Assembly (NCBI GenBank): GCA_043743785.1
Contig: JAYTVW010000041.1
Coordinates: forward strand, 1 to 64,000
Direction: 5' to 3'
Source: JAQTNA01 sp043743785
GTDB lineage: Bacteria > Pseudomonadota > Gammaproteobacteria > Burkholderiales > Rhodocyclaceae
Length of the DNA: 64,000 nucleotides
Made by a program: the position numbers and the translations under genes. Under the pieces are notes generated by a model. The model saw only the letters and a program-made list of their open reading frames with translations. It made no database searches and was not told the origin of the DNA. The stretch's first letter is position 1, and each line of letters begins with the position of its first letter. Below, piece after piece: positions 1 to 7,996 of the stretch.

Positions 1-51
1 CACCGCGATCCCTGGAAGCGCATCGAGTTCGAGGTTTTTCTACGGCTATAA
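1..51 (+). CDS. Possible 3' end of an upstream gene (partial)
   Basis: Frame 1 is open from the window edge to a TAA at 49-51 and would encode the last 16 residues of a protein, ending EFEVFLRL. It stops just before a repeat element, as many genes here do. Sixteen residues are too few to name a family, and the reading may be fortuitous. Confidence 0.3.
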   Translation, partial: HRDPWKRIEFEVFLRL

Positions 52-57
52 ACCTAT

Positions 58-200
58 CCACCGCAAAGACGCAAAGGGCGCGAAGTTAGCAAGAGCTGAA
101 TCGACAGGGGACATAATTCTGCATTTGCACTCTAAAATTTTCAGTGCATCGACACATTTGATCCGGCTTTTCTTGGCGTCCTTTGCGTCTTTGCGGTGAC
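58..200. repeat. MITE-like palindromic element, family M copy A
   Basis: The left end (CCACCGCAAAGACGCAAAGG, from 58) is nearly the reverse complement of the right end (CCTTTGCGTCTTTGCGGTGA, to 199), with about 100 bp of unrelated sequence between. The same plan, two G/A-rich inverted ends around a variable core with a total length of 125-145 bp, recurs at 5471, 6237, 23601, 26857 and 46182. It fills almost all of the gap before the methyltransferase gene. No transposase is encoded, so any movement would need an enzyme in trans. Confidence 0.75.
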
Positions 201-217
201 CAGGTCTTGAAGTAGAA

Positions 218-1387
218 ATGACAGAAAAAAGTACGCAAATATTTTTCGCACCATGTCCGCGCGGGCTGGAAGCCGTGCTGGCCGGGGAGCTCGTCGAACT
301 GGGCGCCGACGCGATCAAAGCGGCGGAAGGCGGGGTGGGATTTTCCGGCGCGATGTCGGTCGCCTACGCGGCCAACCTGCATAGCCGCATGGCAAGCCGC
401 GTTCTCTGGGAGGTTGGATCAGGGCGTTATCGCGGCGAAGACGACGTTTATCGCGGCGTCACTGCGCTCGACTGGCCACAATGGTTCGATGGCGCCCTGA
501 CGATACGCGTGAATGTCGCCGCCGTGCGCAGTCCGTTGAACAGCCTGGACTTCATCACCCTGCGCATCAAGGATGCCGTCTGCGACCGCTTCCGCGAAGC
601 CTGCAACGGCAGCCGGCCCACCATCGACACAGCCCGCCCCCATATCCGCATCCACGCCTACCTGACGGCGAACGAGGCGACCCTCTACATGGACACCTCC
701 GGCGAGCCGCTCTACAAGCGGGGCTTCAAGTTGGCCACGGTGGAAGCGCCCATCAAGGAGAACCTGGCGGCGGGCATCCTGCGCCTGTCCGGCTGGTTAC
801 CGGGCACGGCCCTCGTGGATCCCATGTGCGGCAGTGGCACCTTCCTGCTGGAGGCGGCCCAGATGGCCCTGGACATCGCCCCTGGCCTGGCCCGGGGCTT
901 CGGCTTCCAGAAACTGAAGAACTTCCAGTCGGGCCTGTGGCAGCGCCTGAAGGGTGAAGCGGAAGCCCGCAAAAAACCCGTGGAACTCCTGCCGATCTAC
1001 GGCAGCGACCATTACGGCGACGAAATCCGCGGCGTGAAGCAGAACCTGGAGGCCGCCGGCCTCACCGGGGCCGTGCAGTTGAAGCAGGTGGATGTGCTGG
1101 AGGCCTCGGCCCCCACGGAATCCGGCACCCTGGTGGCCAACCCGCCCTACGGCGTGCGCATCCAGGCGCCGGAAGGCATGGACGTGCTGTATCCGAAACT
1201 GGGGGACGCCCTGAAAAAGCGCTTTGCCGGCTGGAACTGCTACATCATCAGCGCCGACCCGGAACTGCCCAAGCTCATCGGCCTCAAGGCCACGAAACGC
1301 ACCGTCCTCTTCAACGGCGCCCTGGAATGCCGCCTGCTCGAATACAAGATCGTGGCGGGGCAGAACAGGATGAAGCGTGAGGAGTGA
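218..1387 (+). CDS. THUMP-domain class I SAM-dependent rRNA methyltransferase (RlmL/YcbY N-terminal type)
   Basis: A 389-residue protein that probably methylates guanine N2 in 23S rRNA. The N-terminal third is a THUMP RNA-binding region, and the C-terminal half is a Rossmann methyltransferase. Its SAM-binding motif I reads DPMCGSGTFLLEAA and its catalytic motif IV is NPPYG, the signature of N2-guanine and N6-adenine enzymes. It matches the RlmL half of the E. coli RlmKL fusion and has no RlmK part, the usual split arrangement in betaproteobacteria. The ATG at 218 is followed at once by a conserved-looking N-terminus. The last codons and the TGA lie inside a family S repeat that begins at 1375, so the final residues (KREE) are repeat-derived. 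The exact target base is inferred. Confidence 0.85.
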   Translation: MTEKSTQIFFAPCPRGLEAVLAGELVELGADAIKAAEGGVGFSGAMSVAYAANLHSRMASRVLWEVGSGRYRGEDDVYRGVTALDWPQWFDGALTIRVNVAAVRSPLNSLDFITLRIKDAVCDRFREACNGSRPTIDTARPHIRIHAYLTANEATLYMDTSGEPLYKRGFKLATVEAPIKENLAAGILRLSGWLPGTALVDPMCGSGTFLLEAAQMALDIAPGLARGFGFQKLKNFQSGLWQRLKGEAEARKKPVELLPIYGSDHYGDEIRGVKQNLEAAGLTGAVQLKQVDVLEASAPTESGTLVANPPYGVRIQAPEGMDVLYPKLGDALKKRFAGWNCYIISADPELPKLIGLKATKRTVLFNGALECRLLEYKIVAGQNRMKREE

Positions 1388-1464
1388 GGTGTTAGGGGTG
1401 AGGTGTAAAAGCAAGCGCTCCGAAGGCGCGGAAACTTCCACTCCTCCCCCTTCACCCCTCACGC
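1375..1464. repeat. Palindromic element, family S copy 1
   Basis: Starts GCGTGAGGAGTGAGG and ends CCCCTCACGC, so the two ends are inverted copies around a GC-rich core. Related copies lie at 4544-4640 and 35038-35124. The element supplies the stop codon and last codons of the methyltransferase on the plus strand and ends just beyond the stop of pilU on the minus strand, so it may act as a terminator between the convergent genes. Confidence 0.75.
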
Positions 1465-1467
1465 CTT

Positions 1468-2604
1468 TCAAACAATATCAAGATTCCCGATGCCGGCGTT
1501 GAGGTCGCGCTTCAGGGCTTCCTTGCCGCTGAGCTTGATCTGCAGGCGCAGGTCATTCACGGAGTCGGCATTCCGCAGGGCGTCCTCGTAGCTGATCTTG
1601 CCGGCTTCAAAGAGGCCAAAGAGGGACTGGTCGAAGGTCTGCATGCCCAGTTCCCGGGAACGCTTCATGAGGTCCTTCATCTCGTGGATCTCGCCCTTGA
1701 AGATCAGGTCGGACATCAGGGGTGAATTCAGCATCACTTCCACCGCCGGCACCCGGCCGCGCCGGTCCTTCAGGGGCAGGAGGCGCTGGGAAATCATGGC
1801 CTTGAGGTTCAGCGACATGTCCATGAGCACTTGGCTGCGCCGGTCCTCTGGGAAAAAGTTGATGATGCGATCCAGAGCCTGATTGGCGCTGTTGGCGTGC
1901 ATGGTGGCCAAACACAGGTGGCCGGTCTCGGCGAAGGCAATGGCGTAATCCATGGTTTCCCGATCGCGGATTTCCCCCATGAGGATGACGTCAGGCGCCT
2001 GACGCAGGGTATTTTTCAGGGCCGCGCCCCAGTCGTCCGTATCTACGCCGATTTCACGCTGGGTGACGATGCAGTTCTTGTGCTCATGCACGTATTCGAT
2101 GGGATCCTCGACCGTGATGATGTGGCCAAAGCTATTCACGTTGCGGTAGTCCACCAGGGCGGCCAGGGAGGTGGTCTTACCGGTGCCGGTGCCGCCGACG
2201 AAGATCACCAGGCCCCGCTTGGTCAGGGCAATATCCTGCAGGATGGGCGGCAGGCCCAGGTCCTCGTACTTGGGGATGTTCATGTTGATGGCGCGCAAGA
2301 CCACCCCGACCCGCCCCTGCTGGATAAAGGCGTTGGCGCGGAAGCGCCCGATGTTCTGGGGGCTGATGGCGAAATTGCATTCCTTGGTGGATTCGAACTC
2401 CGCCGCCTGCCGGTCGTTCATGATGGCCCGGGCCAGTTCCATGGTGTGACTGGCCGTGAGGGGCTGGTTCGACTGGGGCTCGATCTTGCCGTCCACCTTG
2501 ATGGCGGGCGGAAACCCCACGGTAATGAACAGGTCCGAGCCTTTCTTGCTGGTCATAAGCCGCAGCAGGTCGTGCATGAACTTGAGTGCCTGGTCTCTTT
2601 CCAT
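1468..2604 (-). CDS. pilU: Type IV pilus retraction ATPase PilU
   Basis: A 378-residue hexameric ATPase of the PilT/PilU (GspE) family that assists PilT in pilus depolymerisation at the inner-membrane base. Walker A is GGTGTGKTT at residues 137-145. The Asp box, Walker B (VILMGEIRDRETM) and His box are all present. It is assigned to PilU rather than PilT because it is longer and lacks the C-terminal AIRNLIRE motif seen in the neighbour. The C-terminus is Leu/Gly-rich, as in other PilU proteins. It lies about 120 bp downstream of pilT on the same strand and is probably co-transcribed. A family U repeat sits in the gap. Confidence 0.93.
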   Translation of the reverse strand: MERDQALKFMHDLLRLMTSKKGSDLFITVGFPPAIKVDGKIEPQSNQPLTASHTMELARAIMNDRQAAEFESTKECNFAISPQNIGRFRANAFIQQGRVGVVLRAINMNIPKYEDLGLPPILQDIALTKRGLVIFVGGTGTGKTTSLAALVDYRNVNSFGHIITVEDPIEYVHEHKNCIVTQREIGVDTDDWGAALKNTLRQAPDVILMGEIRDRETMDYAIAFAETGHLCLATMHANSANQALDRIINFFPEDRRSQVLMDMSLNLKAMISQRLLPLKDRRGRVPAVEVMLNSPLMSDLIFKGEIHEMKDLMKRSRELGMQTFDQSLFGLFEAGKISYEDALRNADSVNDLRLQIKLSGKEALKRDLNAGIGNLDIV

Positions 2605-2631
2605 GGTGTCTCCGAATTACGAAAGTCGCGC

Positions 2632-2690
2632 AGCGACTCACTGCGCTCCCCTCGCCCCCCGGGAGAGGGGCAGGGGGGTGAGGGATGCGG
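2632..2690. repeat. Palindromic repeat, family U copy 1
   Basis: Sequence between pilT and pilU with the core CTCCCCTCGCC and then GGGAGAGGGG and GGGGGTGAGGG. The inverse orientation of the same sequence is found at 30707-30772 before mltA, including the flanking GACTCACTNCGCTCCCCTCG. It is an intergenic repeat with hairpin potential and no coding content. Confidence 0.6.
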
Positions 2691-2725
2691 GCGTAGAGCC
2701 GAATTCCATCGGTCAGCGCAAGCGC

Positions 2726-3769
2726 TCAGCCCGCGAAATTGTCCTTGTTCATGGCCTTGAAGCGCGCCTCATGGGAACTCACCACATTGCGCCGCACCAG
2801 GTCCAGCAGGCACTGGTCCAGAGTCTGCATGCCGACGCCCTGGCCGGTCTGGATGGCGGAATACATCTGGGCCACCTTGTTTTCCCGGATCAGGTTGCGA
2901 ATGGCCGGGGTGCCGATCATGATTTCGTGGGCCGCCACCCGGCCGTGGCCGTCCTTGGTCTTCAAGAGGCTCTGGGAGATAACCGCCCGCAGACTCTCGG
3001 AGAGCATGGTACGCACCATCTCTTTTTCAGCGGCGGGGAACACGTCCACGATCCGGTCCACCGTCTTGGCTGCGGAACTGGTGTGCAGTGTGCCGAACAC
3101 CAAGTGGCCGGTTTCCGCCGCCGTCAGGGCCAGGCGGATGGTTTCCAGGTCGCGCATTTCCCCAACCATCACCACGTCCGGATCTTCCCGCAGGGCCGAG
3201 CGCAGGGCATTGGCGAAAGACAAGGTGTGAGGCCCCACTTCCCGCTGGTTGATCAGCGCCCGCTTGCTCACATGCACGAATTCGATGGGATCCTCGATGG
3301 TGAGGATGTGGGCATACTGGTTCTCGTTGATGAAATCGATAATGGCGCCCAGCGTCGTGGTCTTGCCCGAGCCCGTAGGGCCGGTCACCAGCACCATGCC
3401 CCGGGGCTGCACGGCGATTTCCTTGAAAATGGCCGGACAGTTCAACTCTTCCAGGGTCAGCACCTTGGTCGGAATGGTCCGGAATACGGCGCCCGCCCCC
3501 CGGTCCTGCACGAAGGCATTCACCCGAAAGCGCGCCAGGTTCGGCACGCCGAAGGCAAAGTCGCACTCCAGAGTGTCTTCGTAAATCTTGCGCTGGCCGT
3601 CATTCATGATGTCGTACACCATGGCATGTACGTCCGCGTGCTCCATGGGCGGCAGGTTGATGCGGCGCACGTCGCCATGCACCCGGATCATGGGCGGCAA
3701 GCCGGCGGAAAGATGCAAGTCCGAAGCCTTGTTCTTGACGGCAAAGGCGAGGAGTTCGGTGATATCCAT
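2726..3769 (-). CDS. pilT: Type IV pilus retraction ATPase PilT
   Basis: A 347-residue motor ATPase that powers pilus retraction and twitching motility. The N-terminal PAS-like domain begins MDITELLAFAVKNKASDLHL. Walker A is GPTGSGKTT at residues 130-138, Walker B contains VVMVGEMRDLET, the His box is GTLHT, and the diagnostic C-terminal AIRNLIRE motif is intact. It is first in a pilT-pilU pair and divergent from yggS, the arrangement commonly seen in proteobacteria. The start at 3769 leaves about 95 bp to the yggS start, so the promoters must lie in this short gap. All catalytic residues look intact. Confidence 0.96.
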   Translation of the reverse strand: MDITELLAFAVKNKASDLHLSAGLPPMIRVHGDVRRINLPPMEHADVHAMVYDIMNDGQRKIYEDTLECDFAFGVPNLARFRVNAFVQDRGAGAVFRTIPTKVLTLEELNCPAIFKEIAVQPRGMVLVTGPTGSGKTTTLGAIIDFINENQYAHILTIEDPIEFVHVSKRALINQREVGPHTLSFANALRSALREDPDVVMVGEMRDLETIRLALTAAETGHLVFGTLHTSSAAKTVDRIVDVFPAAEKEMVRTMLSESLRAVISQSLLKTKDGHGRVAAHEIMIGTPAIRNLIRENKVAQMYSAIQTGQGVGMQTLDQCLLDLVRRNVVSSHEARFKAMNKDNFAG

Positions 3770-3864
3770 GAGAGCTTCCCTGAGGCGCGGGGCGAAGAGC
3801 GGGGCAAAAGCGGATGCTATACTGCGGCGGCACCCGCCAGAGCGGGCAAAAAGGCCCGGGCATT

Positions 3865-4563
3865 ATGACAACAATTTCCGCCAACTTGCAAGCCGTCACC
3901 GCCCGCATCGGCAGGGCTGCCCACGGGGCCAGCAGGCCCGTCGATGGCGTGACCCTGCTGGCCGTCAGCAAGACCTGGCCAGCGGACATGCTACGGCAAG
4001 CCGCTGCCTGCGGGCAGCGCCATTTCGGCGAAAACTATGTGCAGGAAGGCTTGTCCAAGATCGAATCCCTCAAGGATCTGGATTTGGTCTGGCACTTCAT
4101 CGGCCCCCTGCAAAGCAACAAGACGAGCTTGGTGGCCCGGCATTTCGCCTGGGTGCATGGCATTGATCGCCTGAGAATCGCCGAGCGCCTGTCCGTTGCA
4201 AGGGGAGAAACCGGCGCCGCCCCCTTACAGGTGTGCCTGCAGGTGAATGTGAGCGGCGAAGAAACGAAAAGCGGCGTGGTGCCGGAAGAGATCCCGGCCC
4301 TGGCCCGGGCCCTGGCGGCCCTGCCCCATCTTTGCCTGCGGGGCCTCATGACCATTCCCGAGCCTACGGACGACCTGGCCCTGCTGAAAAGCCGCTTCGC
4401 CCAACTGCGGCAACTGCTGGAAGCCTTGCAGGCGGAGGGCCTGGCGGTGGACACGCTCTCCATGGGCATGTCCGACGATTTCGAGCTTGCCATCCAGGAA
4501 GGCGCAACCATCGTGCGGGTGGGATCGGCGATATTTGGCAACCGCGTGAGGGGTAAGGAGTAA
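3865..4563 (+). CDS. yggS: YggS/PROSC family pyridoxal-phosphate homeostasis protein
   Basis: A 232-residue single-domain PLP-binding protein with an alanine-racemase-like TIM barrel, thought to buffer free PLP and affect amino-acid and vitamin B6 homeostasis. The PLP lysine lies in LLAVSKTWPAD near the N-terminus. HFGENYVQE, WHFIGPLQSNK and LSMGMSDDFELAIQEGATIVRVGSAIFG are the conserved family blocks. The ATG at 3865 is preferred over an upstream in-frame start because it places the TTISANL N-terminus as in homologues. The C-terminal residues RVRGKE and the stop are read from a family S repeat starting at 4544. It is followed by proC, yggT and yggU, a conserved gene order. Confidence 0.93.
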   Translation: MTTISANLQAVTARIGRAAHGASRPVDGVTLLAVSKTWPADMLRQAAACGQRHFGENYVQEGLSKIESLKDLDLVWHFIGPLQSNKTSLVARHFAWVHGIDRLRIAERLSVARGETGAAPLQVCLQVNVSGEETKSGVVPEEIPALARALAALPHLCLRGLMTIPEPTDDLALLKSRFAQLRQLLEALQAEGLAVDTLSMGMSDDFELAIQEGATIVRVGSAIFGNRVRGKE

Positions 4564-4640
4564 GGAGTGAGGGGTAGATATTTCCGCGCCTGCGGCGCGC
4601 TGATTTACACTCCTAACCCTTGACTCCTCACTCCTCACGC
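4544..4640. repeat. Palindromic element, family S copy 2
   Basis: Inverted ends GCGTGAGGGGTAAGGAGTAAGG and CCCTTGACTCCTCACTCCTCACGC enclose a short core with its own GCGCC/GGCGC hairpin. It fills the yggS-proC gap, overlaps the last codons of yggS and ends 9 bp before the proC start. Confidence 0.75.
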
Positions 4641-4649
4641 ATTGCGACC

Positions 4650-5462
4650 ATGAAAATCACATTCCTCGGCGGCGGCAACATGGCGGCGGCCCTCATCGGC
4701 GGGCTGGTGAAGCAAGGCTTCTCCGCCGCGGCCATCCAGGCCATCGAACCCTTTGAAGAAGCCCGGGAGCGCCTCACCGCCAGTTTCGGCACCCGCTGCA
4801 CCCCGGCGGTGGACGCCTCGGCCCTCAACTGCGAGGTGCTGGTATTGTCCGTGAAACCCCAGCAGATGAAGGATGCCCTGGCGCCCCTGGCGGGCAAACT
4901 GACGAACCAGCTGGTCATCAGCATCGCCGCCGGTATCCGTCTGGCGGACATCGGCCGCTGGCTGGGAGGGCACGAGCAATTGGTGCGGGCCATGCCCAAC
5001 ACCCCGGCCCTCATCAGCGCCGGCGTCACCGGCCTCTACGCGGCCCCCGCCGTCAGCTTCGAACAAAAGCACACGGCGGAACGCATCCTGAAAGCCGTCG
5101 GCAGCACCCTGTGGGTGGATGACGAGGCCCGGATCGACGCCGTCACCGCCATTTCCGGCAGCGGCCCGGCCTACGTGTTCTATTTCATCGAGGCCCTGCG
5201 GGATGCGGCCCTGGAACTGGGCTTTGGCCCGGCTGCGGCCCAACACCTGGCCCTGGACACCTTCCTGGGTTCCGCCAAACTCGCTAGCCTTAGCACGGAT
5301 GATGTGGCGGTGCTGCGCCAGCGCGTCACCTCCAAGGGCGGCACCACGGAACAGGCCCTCTTGTCCCTGGATCGGGATCAGGTCAAGGCCGCCGTCCTCC
5401 GCGCCGCCCGTGCCGCCGAAGCCCGCGGCCAGGAACTGGGCGAGCTACTGGGCAAGGATTAA
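4650..5462 (+). CDS. proC: Pyrroline-5-carboxylate reductase
   Basis: A 270-residue NAD(P)H-dependent enzyme that reduces pyrroline-5-carboxylate to L-proline, the last step of proline synthesis. The N-terminal Rossmann motif is ITFLGGGNMAAALIGGL. The C-terminal dimerisation and substrate domain contains AISGSGPAYVFYFIEAL and VTSKGGTTEQAL, the family signature. The ATG at 4650 is chosen because it starts directly on the Rossmann strand; an upstream in-frame start at 4620 would lie inside the family S repeat. It lies between yggS and yggT, as in many proteobacteria. Confidence 0.96.
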   Translation: MKITFLGGGNMAAALIGGLVKQGFSAAAIQAIEPFEEARERLTASFGTRCTPAVDASALNCEVLVLSVKPQQMKDALAPLAGKLTNQLVISIAAGIRLADIGRWLGGHEQLVRAMPNTPALISAGVTGLYAAPAVSFEQKHTAERILKAVGSTLWVDDEARIDAVTAISGSGPAYVFYFIEALRDAALELGFGPAAAQHLALDTFLGSAKLASLSTDDVAVLRQRVTSKGGTTEQALLSLDRDQVKAAVLRAARAAEARGQELGELLGKD

Positions 5463-5470
5463 GAACGAAT

Positions 5471-5602
5471 TGAAACGCCGAGGCGCAGAGGCGCCGAGGA
5501 AAACATGATTACGGGTCGGAATTTGTCCCGACTGGGGGTAAAGCGCCCCCTCTCAGGCGGAAGCCCGACCTGCAAATTCTTTCTCGGCGCCTCGGCGTTT
5601 CA
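5471..5602. repeat. MITE-like palindromic element, family M copy B
   Basis: The left end TGAAACGCCGAGGCGCAGAG and right end GCGCCTCGGCGTTTCA are inverted copies around a roughly 80-bp core (CATGATTACGGGTCGG and following). It occupies nearly the whole proC-yggT gap. Compare copies at 6237 and 23601, which share the CGCCGAGGCGC wording almost exactly. Confidence 0.8.
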
Positions 5603-5643
5603 AACCGCATTTTGGCTAACAATGACTACCCCGGAGGCACTGG

Positions 5644-6216
5644 ATGCTGATTCAACTGTTGCTGTTCATCCTGGATAGCGTATTCGGCTTCCTGGCCGGG
5701 GTGCTGTTGGCGCGCTTTCTCATGCAGTGGCTGCGCCTGCCCTTTCGCAACCCGGTGGGTAGTTTCGTCATCGCCGCCAGTGACTGGCTGGTGAAACCCA
5801 CCCGGCGCATTATTCCCGGACTCTTCGGCCTGGACCTGTCCAGCCTGGTGCTGGCCTGGCTGGTGCACACCCTGCTCCTGCTGCTGACGGTGCTGTTGCA
5901 CGGCGCCGGCTTCGGTGACGGCGTCCTGTTGCCCGTGCTGGTCCTGGTGGGCGCAGTGGAAACCTTGCGCAGCGCGATGTACCTGGTCATCGGCGCCGTC
6001 ATCGTTTCCGCCGTGCTGTCCTGGGTGAATCCCTATTCACCCATCGGCCCCCTGGTGAATGGCCTGGCCCGGCCCTTCCTGCGGCCCTTCCAGCGCATCA
6101 TTCCCCCCATCGGCAACGTGGACCTGTCGCCCCTGGCCCTGCTCCTGGTGCTGCAGATTGCCCTGTTCCTGCTGTCGTCTCTCAAGTCCAGCCTACTGGG
6201 ATTCGGCTTCGCATGA
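5644..6216 (+). CDS. yggT: YggT family integral membrane protein
   Basis: A 190-residue inner-membrane protein made of two tandem YggT modules, each with a pair of hydrophobic helices. The repeated motifs are NPVGSFVIAASDWLVKPTRRIIPG and, in the second half, NPYSPIGPLVNGLARPFLRPFQRIIPP. Its role in E. coli is linked to osmotic and potassium stress resistance but is not settled mechanistically. The start at 5644 is supported by a GGAGG ribosome-binding site at 5631-5635. It follows proC after a repeat element and precedes yggU. Confidence 0.9.
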   Translation: MLIQLLLFILDSVFGFLAGVLLARFLMQWLRLPFRNPVGSFVIAASDWLVKPTRRIIPGLFGLDLSSLVLAWLVHTLLLLLTVLLHGAGFGDGVLLPVLVLVGAVETLRSAMYLVIGAVIVSAVLSWVNPYSPIGPLVNGLARPFLRPFQRIIPPIGNVDLSPLALLLVLQIALFLLSSLKSSLLGFGFA

Positions 6217-6236
6217 GCCTGAAAATGCAGTTTTCT

Positions 6237-6365
6237 AAACGCCGAGGCGCCGAGGCGCCGAGAAAACAAAGCCGTGGTAACAATCGGTGTCTCACCAAAC
6301 GGGTGTGGCGGATTGCTCCGCCAACTTCTTGTTTTTCCTCGGCGCCTCGGCGCCTCGGCGTTTCA
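6237..6365. repeat. MITE-like palindromic element, family M copy C
   Basis: Left end AAACGCCGAGGCGCCGAGG and right end CCTCGGCGCCTCGGCGTTTCA form a long near-perfect inverted repeat around a variable core. The element lies between yggT and yggU. An in-frame ATG inside it (6287) would give yggU a spurious 31-residue extension. Confidence 0.8.
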
Positions 6366-6379
6366 ATGGGACTTTTGGC

Positions 6380-6682
6380 GTGAGTGCTCCCTGGCTACGT
6401 CAGGCTTCAGACGGCAGCGTCACCCTGACGCTGCACATCCAGCCCGGCGCCAAGAGCACCCAGTCCGCCGGGCTCCACGGCGAAGCCCTCAAATTGCGCC
6501 TGGCGGCGCCGCCGGTGGACGGCAAGGCCAACGCCTGCCTCATCGCTTTCCTGGCGGAAACCCTGGGCGTCACAAAGTCCGCCGTAGAATTGGTGTCCGG
6601 TCTGTCTAGTCGCCAGAAGCGGGTGCGGGTCAGTGGGCTGTCCGCTGCGGGCATGGAAACCTTGAGAAAACTCGGGACGTAG
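6380..6682 (+). CDS. yggU: DUF167 / YggU family protein
   Basis: A 100-residue protein of the small DUF167 family, whose function is unknown. Family blocks visible are LTLHIQPGAKST near the N-terminus and LAAPPVDGKANACLIAFLAETLG in the middle, followed by VELVSGLSSRQKRVRVSG. A GTG at 6380 gives the family-sized product beginning MSAPWLRQ; longer readings run back into the family M element. The TAG stop lies within a perfect palindrome (6679-6710) shared with the convergent pyr operon. Confidence 0.85.
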   Translation: MSAPWLRQASDGSVTLTLHIQPGAKSTQSAGLHGEALKLRLAAPPVDGKANACLIAFLAETLGVTKSAVELVSGLSSRQKRVRVSGLSAAGMETLRKLGT

Positions 6683-6710
6683 GTCAGGTTGCTAGCGCAA
6701 CCTGACCTAC
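6679..6710. terminator. Perfect 14-bp-arm palindrome (family T copy 1), likely bidirectional terminator
   Basis: GTAGGTCAGGTTGC and its exact reverse complement flank a TAGC centre. The palindrome begins 3 bp before the end of the yggU stop and lies next to the stop of the convergent pseudo-dihydroorotase gene. There is no T-run, so it is terminator-like on structure and position only. The same wording recurs at 34056, 52576, 56113 and 58033. Confidence 0.6.
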
Positions 6711-6711
6711 A

Positions 6712-7992
6712 TCACGACTTCGCTTCGAACACCACGTTGCCGTCCACCAGCGTGTAGCGCACCTTGCCGGGCAGTTCCAGGCCCATGAAGGGGGTGTTCT
6801 TGCCCTGGCTCTTCAAGTTCTCCCGAGTCACCGTGACCCAGGCGTCCGGGTCGAAGATGCACAGGTCGGCGGGGGAACCCACGTTCACCCGACCATATTT
6901 CAGGCCCAGCACCCGGGCCGCGTCCACCGTGATGCGAGACAGGGATTGCGTCAAGGGCAGACCCATTTCCTTGCCCCACTTCAGGGTCAGGGGCAACAAG
7001 AGTTCCAGGCCCGTGGCCCCCGGCTCGGCTTCCGAGAAAGGCACTTGCTTGGCGTCGTCGTCCACCGGCGTGTGATCGGAACACAGGGCGTCGATGCTGC
7101 CGTCCGCCAGGCCTTGGCGCAGGGCGTCCCGGTCCGCCAGGGAACGCAGGGGCGGCAGCAGGTGGCAATGGGGATCGAAGTAGCCGATGTCCCGGTCCGA
7201 CAGGTGCAGGTGGTTAATGGATACGTCGCAGCTCACCTTGAGACCCTTGGCCCGGGCTTCCTTGATCATGAGGAGGCCCGCAGCGGAAGACAGGCGGGCG
7301 ATATGCACCCTGGCGCCGGTAAGCTGGGCCAGCTGCAGGATAGTGGCCAGGGCGATGGTTTCGGCGGCCACCGGGATGGGGGGCAGGCCCAGGCGGGTGG
7401 CGACTTCCCCATCATGGGCGACGCCATTCTTGCCGATGAAGGCATCCCGGGGCTGCAGCCACACCGGAAAATCGAAGGTGGCGGCGTACTGCAGGGAGTG
7501 GTAAAGCACTTCCGTATTGACGATAGGCGTGTCGGCCTGGCTGAAGGCCACGCAACCGGCGTCCGTCAGTTCCGCCATTTCCGTGACGTGCTCGCCCTTC
7601 AGGCCCACGGTGAGGGCGCCGCGGGGAAAGACGCGGGCCTTGTTCATGGTCTTGGCCCGGTACTTGAGCATTTCCACCAGCCCCGGCTCATCCAGAGGCG
7701 GGTCCGTATCCGGCGGGCAAGCCAGGCTGGTGACGCCACCGGCCACGGCGGCCCCCATTTCGGAATCCAGGGTCGCCCGATACTCGAAGCCCGGTTCCCT
7801 GAGGCGCGCCGACAGGTCCACCAGCCCGGGCGCCACCACCAACCCCTTGGCATCGATGACCCGGTTGGCGAGGAAATTGGTGGGCGTGGCCCCCAGGGCC
7901 ACGACCCGGCCGCCAGCGACGAACACGTCTTGCTGCACATCGCTGTTGCTGGCCGGATCAATGACGCGGCCGTTCTTGATATGGATTTTCAT
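6712..7992 (-). CDS. pyrX: Dihydroorotase-like protein without metal ligands (PyrC', pseudo-dihydroorotase)
   Basis: A 426-residue amidohydrolase-fold protein of the class I dihydroorotase family. The metal-binding HxH motif of active enzymes (DxHxHLREPG) reads DLSARLREPG at residues 59-68, so both histidines are lost. The later histidine motif reads HIARLSSAA at 230-238, also without the ligand. In Pseudomonas such inactive homologues form a dodecamer with PyrB and are needed for its aspartate transcarbamoylase activity; the same role is inferred here. The gene follows pyrB at a 4-bp gap, which fits a PyrB-PyrC' complex. A genuine pyrC must lie elsewhere. Confidence 0.9.
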   Translation of the reverse strand: MKIHIKNGRVIDPASNSDVQQDVFVAGGRVVALGATPTNFLANRVIDAKGLVVAPGLVDLSARLREPGFEYRATLDSEMGAAVAGGVTSLACPPDTDPPLDEPGLVEMLKYRAKTMNKARVFPRGALTVGLKGEHVTEMAELTDAGCVAFSQADTPIVNTEVLYHSLQYAATFDFPVWLQPRDAFIGKNGVAHDGEVATRLGLPPIPVAAETIALATILQLAQLTGARVHIARLSSAAGLLMIKEARAKGLKVSCDVSINHLHLSDRDIGYFDPHCHLLPPLRSLADRDALRQGLADGSIDALCSDHTPVDDDAKQVPFSEAEPGATGLELLLPLTLKWGKEMGLPLTQSLSRITVDAARVLGLKYGRVNVGSPADLCIFDPDAWVTVTRENLKSQGKNTPFMGLELPGKVRYTLVDGNVVFEAKS

Positions 7993-7996
7993 GTTT

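Noticed and set aside
2456..3868. 470-codon plus-strand open frame across pilT and pilU
   Set aside because: It is His/Gln/Gly-rich antisense sequence over two genes with intact ATPase motifs on the other strand.
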